64,000 bases of DNA from Clusia tigrina. Taxonomy: Eukaryota; Arthropoda; Insecta; Diptera; Clusiidae. Positions 58,709-64,000 of the stretch are shown here, piece by piece. Under the pieces are notes generated by a model. The model was not told the DNA's origin. It ran no database searches and saw nothing but the letters and a program-made list of their open reading frames with translations. The translations under genes were made by a program, and so were the position numbers. Numbering within the stretch: the first letter of the stretch is position 1; every line of letters starts with the position of its first letter. The stretch lies in NCBI GenBank assembly GCA_920105625.2, contig OV050030.1, forward strand, positions 144,593,877 to 144,657,876, in the 5' to 3' direction.

Positions 58709-59185
58709 TTAGTTTTTTTTTGTAATTACACGAGCGCTGACAGTCCAAACTCCTTTTTCAATTGGGCGAGAAAAAGTTATTATCCTGGGAATTAACTCAA
58801 ATTCTTCCTCCGGATGTTCTATTGCATATTTTTCCTCTAATTTGAAAAGGATATCCTGCTTTACGCATTCTGTAAGCGCAACCATGAATGAATCATCTGT
58901 GCTCCATAGATCACTAAAACATTGATCTAATTCAGCATCATTTAAATTATTTCCGAAATAATTCGGATCTTCTAAAATAGACTTTTCATCATAAAATTTT
59001 AAATTATTCATTTTTTCCTTACATAGAAGGTTCAGAAAAGTTCCCATACTGAATTTAAAATTTTCCAACAACAGCCTTTTTAAAGTCTTATTTGAAGTGA
59101 AGGAAATCAGAGTAACGGATACGGGGTAATTTAAATATCGCTGCTTACAGATTAAAAACTTTTCCCGCCATTCGATATCGCTCAT
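58709..59185 (-). CDS. Virus-like element ORF, 158 aa, unknown
   Basis: Open from ATG at 59185 to a stop at 58,709 with no interruption. Begins MSDIEWREKFLICKQRYLNYP, acidic middle (LNDAELDQCFSDLWSTDDSF), and ends with a basic tail. No motif I recognise. The start overlaps the stop of the preceding minus frame as ATGA, so it is either a coupled second gene or the second half of a single gene carrying a frameshift. It is the only undamaged frame of the element. Confidence 0.55.
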   Translation of the reverse strand: MSDIEWREKFLICKQRYLNYPVSVTLISFTSNKTLKRLLLENFKFSMGTFLNLLCKEKMNNLKFYDEKSILEDPNYFGNNLNDAELDQCFSDLWSTDDSFMVALTECVKQDILFKLEEKYAIEHPEEEFELIPRIITFSRPIEKGVWTVSARVITKKN

Positions 59186-59402
59186 AAAGCATTACACATG
59201 CACATGTTTTTATCATCATTTGGTGCCCACCAACAATCTAACTTATGAAATCCATAAATATAATTAGAGAGCTTTGATATTTTTAGTTCATTTATCACTG
59301 CTTCGAAGAATTCTATATGTTCAGCATCAAACCAAAATCTATATTTATTTAGTAAGTTTTCTAACACAGTAGAGTAAATCCTTTTTAGTAAGCTCTCTTC
59401 AA
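59182..59402 (-). pseudogene. Virus-like element ORF, 5' part, no ATG
   Basis: Open frame of about 70 codons starting just after an in-frame TGA within the first unit of the repeat array; no ATG precedes FWFDAEHIEFFEAVINEL. It contains WWAPNDDKNMCMC and ends at 59,182, overlapping the next frame by four bases. Lack of a start suggests 5' truncation by the array, an upstream intron or an original fusion with the following frame. Confidence 0.45.
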
Positions 59403-59766
59403 CTCAGTTTGGTGTTTACTGATAAAATGCAGCTGTATTCCATTTAAATATAAGCTTCTTCAACTCGAATTGATGTTTACTGATAAAAATGCAGCTGCAT
59501 TCCATTTAAATATAAGCTTCTTCAACTCAGATTGATGTTTACTGAGAAAAAGGCAGCTGCAATCCATTTAAATCAACTCGGATTAACGATTACTGAGAAA
59601 AATCCAGCTGCATTCCATTTAAATATAAGCTTCTTCAACTCGGATTGATGTTTACTGAGAAAAAAAATGCAGATGCATCCTGTTTAGATAAAAGCTTATT
59701 CAACTCGAATGCGTATTTAAAATGCAGCTGCTTCCTCGAACTCAACATATAAATAGTTTGCTAATG
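59398..59766. repeat. Tandem array of ~61-bp units between divergent genes
   Basis: Units start CAACTC at 59,400, 59,461, 59,523, 59,574, 59,636 and 59,701 (the third is shortened to 51 bp, the last is partial). Consensus blocks: CAACTCRGATTGATGTTTAC, TGCAGCTGCA (a palindrome), CCATTTAAATATAAGCTTC. Each unit offers a TATA-like TTTAAATATAA. The position between divergent frames and recurrence upstream of gene 1 fit a bidirectional promoter/enhancer or an origin-like repeat as in some insect DNA viruses. Confidence 0.85.
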
Positions 59767-59838
59767 AGCGAGTTTATATTAGTCTTTTTTTTCTCATCGA
59801 AAACAAACTGAATATACAAACATATTCATATTTTAAAA
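59727..59838 (+). promoter_or_regulatory. Upstream module B
   Basis: GCTGCTTCCTCGAACT, AGTTTGCTAATGAGCGAG, TTTATATTAGT, TTTCTCATCGAAAACAAA, leading to the ATG at 59839. Same order as module A, with a 14-bp insertion (CAACATATAAAT) after the first block. Confidence 0.75.
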
Positions 59839-60030
59839 ATGGATAATAATTTAAGTGCTCTAAACAACATTTCCCAAATAAAGGAATACAAAAAACCAGT
59901 TCTAAGCTTTAGAATCTTTCCATTCGACACCCTCATAAGGATAATTAAGGCTAGCAGGAAACATACACTGTATGGAGAATTACTCATGATGGAGTTAGAG
60001 GAACATGTATTATTCTTACCACGAAAATTT
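59839..60030 (+). pseudogene. Virus-like element gene 2, 5' part (split by LINE)
   Basis: ATG at 59839 opens MDNNLSALNNISQIKEYKKP, then a beta-rich stretch ending ELEEHVLFLPRKF. Similar small arthropod proteins that I recall have KYG...LxxFxxFLPKRF and look like an OB-fold, so a single-strand DNA-binding role beside a DNA polymerase is plausible. The gene is cut at 60,030 by a jockey LINE and resumes at 61,438 in the same frame. Confidence 0.6.
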
Positions 60031-61430
60031 CTCTCGCTTATGGAAAGTTGCACAGATAACAGACATCAGCAAGCCAGTAAGAGATGCCACCAAAACAACT
60101 TCTTACCGACCTATCAGTCTATTGCCAATACTATCGAAAGTATTTGAAAGGATACTACAGGACAGATTAGAGATTAACAACAAAAAATTTAATACCCAGC
60201 CATCAGTTTGGATTTAGAAGACAACACTCAACTGTGCAACAGGTCCACATGGTTGTAAACAAAATCCTTGAAAGTATAGGCAACAAAAAGGTGTGGCACA
60301 AAGGACTTCTATATAAACTTAAGCGAATATTTCCACAAAATTATTATGACATTTTAAAGAGCTATATAAGCGAACGACAATTCTACATAAGATATGACGA
60401 GGATTGCTCAGACATCCTACCAATGACAGCTGGAGTACCACAAGGCAGCGTATTAGGACGTCTACTATACTTAATATTCACAGCAGATGTACCAATTTAA
60501 ACGAAAAGCAATGCGATGATAGCAACATTCGCAGACGACACAGTTTTAATGGCATGACATAATGACGAAAAAAAGGCAACTAATACAATCCAACATATAT
60601 TGGGCAATGTAGTAGCATGGTGTGACTTATGGGGGATAGAGATAAATAAAGACAAAACTGTACAAGTTGGATATACAAACAGAAAATCGACAAAATACAG
60701 CCTTGCTATAAAGGGCAAAAAAATAAAAACTCACTCTGCTGCAAAATATCTTGGAATAACCATAGATAAAAAATTGACTTGGAAGCAGTACATCATTAAC
60801 AAGCGAAACGATGCAAAAAATAAGTACCGACAGTTAAGCTGGCTACTTGGACGAGCATCTAGGCTATCTCTCTACAACAAACAAATAATATACAAGACAT
60901 ATATAGCGCCTATCTGGAAATATGGAATCGAGATATGGGGCACAGCTAGCATATCAAACTTAGATTTAATACAACGAATGCAGTCAAGAATACTACGAAC
61001 AATTACAAATGCTGAATGGTATATCCCGAACGAGGTTATAAACCGTGACCTACACATTGAAGCCATCAAGGACACAATCACAAAATGCAGCACCAAACAT
61101 ATACACCGACTGAGAGGCCATCAAAACCTGGAACTGCGTAGTACAGCAGACACGGAGGGTGCAACTCCAAGAAGATTGAAGCGAATTACCCCTGCAGAAC
61201 TTACAGGAAGGTTTAAAAAAATAAATACATAACAATAACAAGATAAATAATTAATTATATACATAAATAAAATGATGGATAAATAGAGAAAATTTAATAA
61301 ACAATTAAATAAAAGAAGTTTTTTGGCATCGGCAAAAAGAGCATATTAAATCCAGACCTGCACAAAATATTACTTAATATTATTGTTATAGATTGTAATA
61401 TATAGAGGAAGAAATAAAAAAATAAAAAAA
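60031..61430 (+). mobile_element. Jockey-clade LINE, 5'-truncated, AAAATTT target duplication
   Basis: Inserted in gene 2; AAAATTT is duplicated at 60,024-60,030 and 61,431-61,437, the latter preceded by an A-rich tail. Starts in RT fingers (LWKVAQIT, SYRPISLLPILSKVFERIL). Unlike the neighbours it is mostly readable: GVPQGSVLG, FADDTVLMA (catalytic box intact, about 60,530), KYLGITIDKKLTW, PIWKYGIEIWGTAS. Confidence 0.92.
60041..61232 (+). pseudogene. Jockey LINE ORF2: RT
   Basis: RT motif order is fingers, a deletion at about 60,285 (GNKK joined to VWHKGLLYKLK, removing the LDVSQAFD-type motif A), motif B GVPQGSVLG, motif C FADD, thumb (60,600-61,232 open for 210 codons). Stops at 60,217 and about 60,500 and a frameshift near 60,195. 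Ends at 61,232 with an A/T-rich 3' UTR. Confidence 0.88.
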
Positions 61431-61437
61431 AAAATTT

Positions 61438-61599
61438 TATAGTTTAACAGATGAAGATATTTTAGACTTATCAAGTGGAGAATATTTTATTAATAAAATA
61501 AATGAAATTAATAATAACTATAAATTTGTTTTCGAAATTAAAAAAAAGAATAAGAAAAAAAACGTTAATAAATTTTTAATAAATTGTTTATTTTTTTAA
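61438..61599 (+). pseudogene. Virus-like element gene 2, 3' part
   Basis: Continues the frame of 59,839-60,030 without shift: SLTDEDILDLSSGEYFI, then an Ile/Asn-rich stretch and a Lys-rich tail, stop TAA at 61,597-61,599. Removing the LINE and one target copy gives 117 codons. The stop shares TTAA with the polymerase stop on the other strand. Confidence 0.65.
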
Positions 61600-61927
61600 T
61601 CTATATCCATAATTCTAAAATGGCCCCAAGCTTTCGATTTATTAGTACCAGGCACTAAAAATCGCTTGTCATCAAATGGATTTAAAGCGACCTTAGTTTG
61701 AGTGATGCTGTTAACTTCATGTTTCCGCGATTGAATTAAATTTTGTTCAATTCATCATCAATTTGTTCAATAGTCATCAAATGTTATCCTATTTTTAATA
61801 TATGTCTTTTCACACCTATACACTTTTTTTCACCTTTACCCTATACCCGTATTGCATACATTTTTGATCTGAGACCAACAAAGAATGAGACTCAGAACTT
61901 TTCTATTTACGTGAGGGATATCCTATC
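61596..61927 (-). pseudogene. polB: Protein-primed DNA polymerase B, C-terminal part
   Basis: Left of the mariner-type insertion the minus strand carries IPHVNRKVLSL, VGLRSKMYAIR-type, KKCIGVKR, IKNRITFDDY and VALNPFDDKRF...AWGHFRIMDID before TAA at 61,596-61,598. This is the thumb and C-terminal signature of DNA_pol_B_2 polymerases of Polintons and related elements. Pieces lie in three frames, so decayed. Confidence 0.8.
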
Positions 61928-61929
61928 TA

Positions 61930-62839
61930 CAGGGTGGCCCAAATGAGACCTAGTGATGTTAAACACTTGTAACTCTTGTAATAACGGGTTTTTTTAAATG
62001 ATTTATTTTAATATGTTAAATACATTTTATGGAAATTTAACGTGACTATGTGTTAAATATGACATCAGACAAATGACCACCATTTTGCTCGATACAGGCA
62101 TTGGCTCTTTTTAGCGCATTTTGCATTACACGGCGTAATGTTTCTGGTTGCAGGTGCCGTATTTCGTCTCGAATATTCTGCTTGAGCTGTCCAAGTTTCT
62201 GTGGTTTGTTAACATACACTTTGTCTTTTAAATATCCCCATAAAAAAAAATTGGGCGCAGTTAAATCTGGTGAACGAGGAGGCCAAGGGAAATCTGAATT
62301 TCTTGAAATTATGCGTTCACCAAAAATTTCACGCAGCATGTCAATAGTTTGCCTAGCAGTATGCGCAGTGGCTCCATCTTGTTGAAACCACAAATTAGGA
62401 TGTTGCTCCATCATTGGCCGCAAAAAGTTGTCGATCATTGTTCTGTAAGAAGCCCCGGAGACCGTTTCTGGCGTTTCATCCTCATTCTCAAAGAAATATG
62501 GGCCGATGATTTTTGTGGCCATAACACCGCACCAAACAGTGCATCTGATTGGGTGTGACTGATGCTGATGTATTGCCCTTGGATTTTCGGAGCCTCACAA
62601 CGGCGAAGTAAACTTGTAATCATGGAAGATGTGGGCGATAATTTCGCTGCGTCAGAACAATTGATCGTTGAGAAGAATAATAAAATTCGATAATTTTAAT
62701 GCGTTGTTGTGGACTGTACGTATTCCTTTTAAATTCCCAAGAGTTCAGTTATAATCTGCAAAAAGAAAAAATAAATTATGGTAAAAAATAAAAAAGTAAT
62801 TTGTGTTTCACATCAGCTGGTCTTATTTGGGCCACCCTG
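61930..62839 (-). mobile_element. Tc1/mariner-type element, 910 bp, CAGGGTGGCCCA ends
   Basis: Inverted ends CAGGGTGGCCCAAAT then RAGACC match at 20 of 21 positions, and TA flanks both sides (61,928-61,929 and 62,840-62,841). Inserted into the polymerase gene. Internally deleted at the N-terminal side of the transposase. Confidence 0.9.
62046..62522 (-). pseudogene. Tc1/mariner-type transposase, C-terminal half
   Basis: 158 open codons: FQQDGATAHTARQTIDML (second catalytic Asp) and WPPRSPDLTAPNFFLWGYLK (third Asp), with 36 residues between them, plus VMATKIIGPYFF. The first Asp region (usually SDExHF) upstream at 62,560-62,690 is damaged by a stop and frameshift, and the DNA-binding N-terminus is missing. 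Confidence 0.88.
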
Positions 62840-62841
62840 TA

Positions 62842-64000
62842 TTTCCAATAGGGTAGTCACTTGTATCAAAACGTTCAGCACCATCACGCTGAATGATTTG
62901 ATACAAGTTAGGGCAAATTTCTTCATATACAAGGGAATCTGTATCAGTGCAGCAAATAGTACAATTGGATCCAAATTCAGGAACCATCTAACCATAATGA
63001 AAATCGTAAATGGTTGTTTTAGCTAGGTAGAGGATACACATACCAACATATATGGGCCTATTAAAGAAAACTTCTGTCTTGTTTAGCTCTATAGCAACAA
63101 GATTTTTATTGAATATGGTTGAAGCTGTAAATTCCGGCTTGGAAATAAGTGCTCCGCTCCATATCGACCCAACCATTTTGTTACCAGTTTGATAATACTA
63201 TACTTTCGGATGGCATTTATGATGAGTTTGAAAAGATTTTTTTCAAATGAATTTTTGGCAAATTTTCGAAAATTCGTGTTTAAATCAATATATGATTTGA
63301 GCCAAATAGATTGCTTAAATTGAAGAATTTTATGAATTTTAGTTAATCTAAGGACATATTTTAAAGCCTGCTTAAGACTGCGGTAATGGATTATGTACCT
63401 TCTTTTGTTAAACAAAGTACCCATTAATTTCCTCTGTTTTGAGCCGCGAGGTATAGCATGCTCGGGGCATAAAGGGAGATCATTTTGTTGATCGTGAAGA
63501 TTATTTGGATATTCTAAGTCTATTTCAAGTATATACCCTATATCAGAATCATCAGATATATCCTCTACTTTGAAATTTTCTAATTCTTGTACCCAATTAA
63601 AATCACTATGGGGGAGATATTGAGACATGGCCCAACCATATTGATTATTTATATCGAAGTACATCAAGTATTTTGATGGTTGTGCAGCATCATAATAATT
63701 CATGTACTTGTTGTTTGCTTTAGTATATCGTCTACTACACTGACTAAGACCCACTCGAATACCTCGCGCTACAAACATGAGCATATCAACATATGTTAAT
63801 AGTTCGAGAGTTATGTTAGTATGTTTAAGCATAGCATCACATGTATAGCCCGGTAAAGTGAAATAGTGAGCGGGATCTAAACCGTATGTTTGATAACAAC
63901 TTGAACGAAATTGTTCAAAAACATCTGCTAGTAAAAGAACGTCAGTCTTTAAGTACATATCTGAATATTCCTCCCAATTATTAATATTCAATTTAGTCCA
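62842..64000 (-). pseudogene. polB: Protein-primed DNA polymerase B, exonuclease to palm (runs off edge)
   Basis: 63,089-63,991 is open for 300 codons: YLKTDVLLLADVFEQFR and YGLDPAHYFTLPG (exonuclease side), YFDINNQYGWAMSQYLP (motif A; Leu before Tyr is Gln), LTKIHKILQFKQSIWLKSYI, FKLIINAI (motif B; the FGKTMEN part is deleted). After a frameshift near 63,180, GALISKPEFTASTIF, PIYVGMCIL and YDFHYG, then CTDTDSLVYEE (motif C, 62,930) with both Asp. The gene copies element DNA from a protein primer. Domain order and wording are those of Polinton/Maverick-type PolB. Confidence 0.85.

Larger units (their letters stand above)
57770..64000. mobile_element. Virus-like or Polinton-like element with protein-primed PolB
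   Basis: A compact group of genes: one plus gene at 57,941, two overlapping minus frames at 58,709-59,400, a 61-bp repeat array, a plus gene from 59,839, and a minus-strand protein-primed DNA polymerase ending at 61,596 and leaving the window. Very short intergenic distances, overlapping stop codons and shared upstream modules are typical of DNA viruses and Polintons. Integrase, capsid and packaging ATPase would be expected beyond the edge if it is a Polinton; none is visible here. All genes examined carry damage. Confidence 0.6.

Noticed and set aside
59398..59766. Regular array considered as a CRISPR
   Set aside because: Units are contiguous with no spacers, and the context is eukaryotic.

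Overview
The window is eukaryotic, repeat-dominated DNA, most likely from a higher fly. AT-rich spacers, long (TA)n tracts and the mix of element families (errantivirus/gypsy, BEL, jockey, LOA, R1, I, mariner, Helitron) all point to Diptera. A tephritid fruit fly is my guess from the overall flavour; nothing here proves the species. I found no convincing intact host gene. Almost every protein-like reading frame belongs to a mobile element, and nearly all are broken by stops, frameshifts or deletions.

Layout. 1-3.1 kb: minus-strand gypsy-type errantivirus (intact gag, damaged pol). 3.1-5.4 kb: AT-rich spacer with a 228-bp tandem duplication. 5.4-6.05 kb: jockey 3' end. 6.6-8.2 kb: old dispersed repeat with ~411-bp sub-repeats. 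8.2-9.26 kb: leader, primer site and LTR of a second errantivirus. 9.4-14.9 kb: near full-length Helitron (minus). 15.1-16.9 kb: Ty3-like gag/protease and probable LTR. 18.18-20.83 kb: internally deleted Helitron (plus) inside a LINE RNase H sequence. 21-24.6 kb: two LTRs and a BEL integrase end. 25.2-26.3 kb: Helitron helicase remnant. 26.4-29.4 kb: BEL/Pao element (minus). 30.6-31.9 kb: RAG1/Transib-like transposase remnant. 32.05-33.5 kb: Harbinger transposase split by a mariner. 34.3-38.2 kb: jockey element split by a LOA-type LINE with a 13-bp target duplication. 39.0-39.9 kb: second mariner copy inside (TA)n. 40.2-43.5 kb: R1-like LINE (minus). 44.6-48.7 kb: I-type LINE (minus). 48.7-49.9 kb: errantivirus integrase end and envelope region (minus, broken). 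51.2-54.7 kb: LTR remnants with an R1 3' end inserted. 54.9-56.4 kb: decayed LINE.

The most unusual part is 57.7 kb to the window edge. A protein-primed family-B DNA polymerase (minus, running off the edge) sits with a small gene whose stop codon overlaps the polymerase stop in one TTAA, two overlapping minus-strand frames, and a further plus-strand gene. An array of about five 61-bp units lies between the divergent genes, and the same unit plus initiator module recurs upstream of the other plus-strand gene. This looks like a compact virus-like or Polinton-like element. A jockey LINE and a Tc1/mariner-type element have since landed in two of its genes; both insertions can be read back precisely from their target-site duplications.
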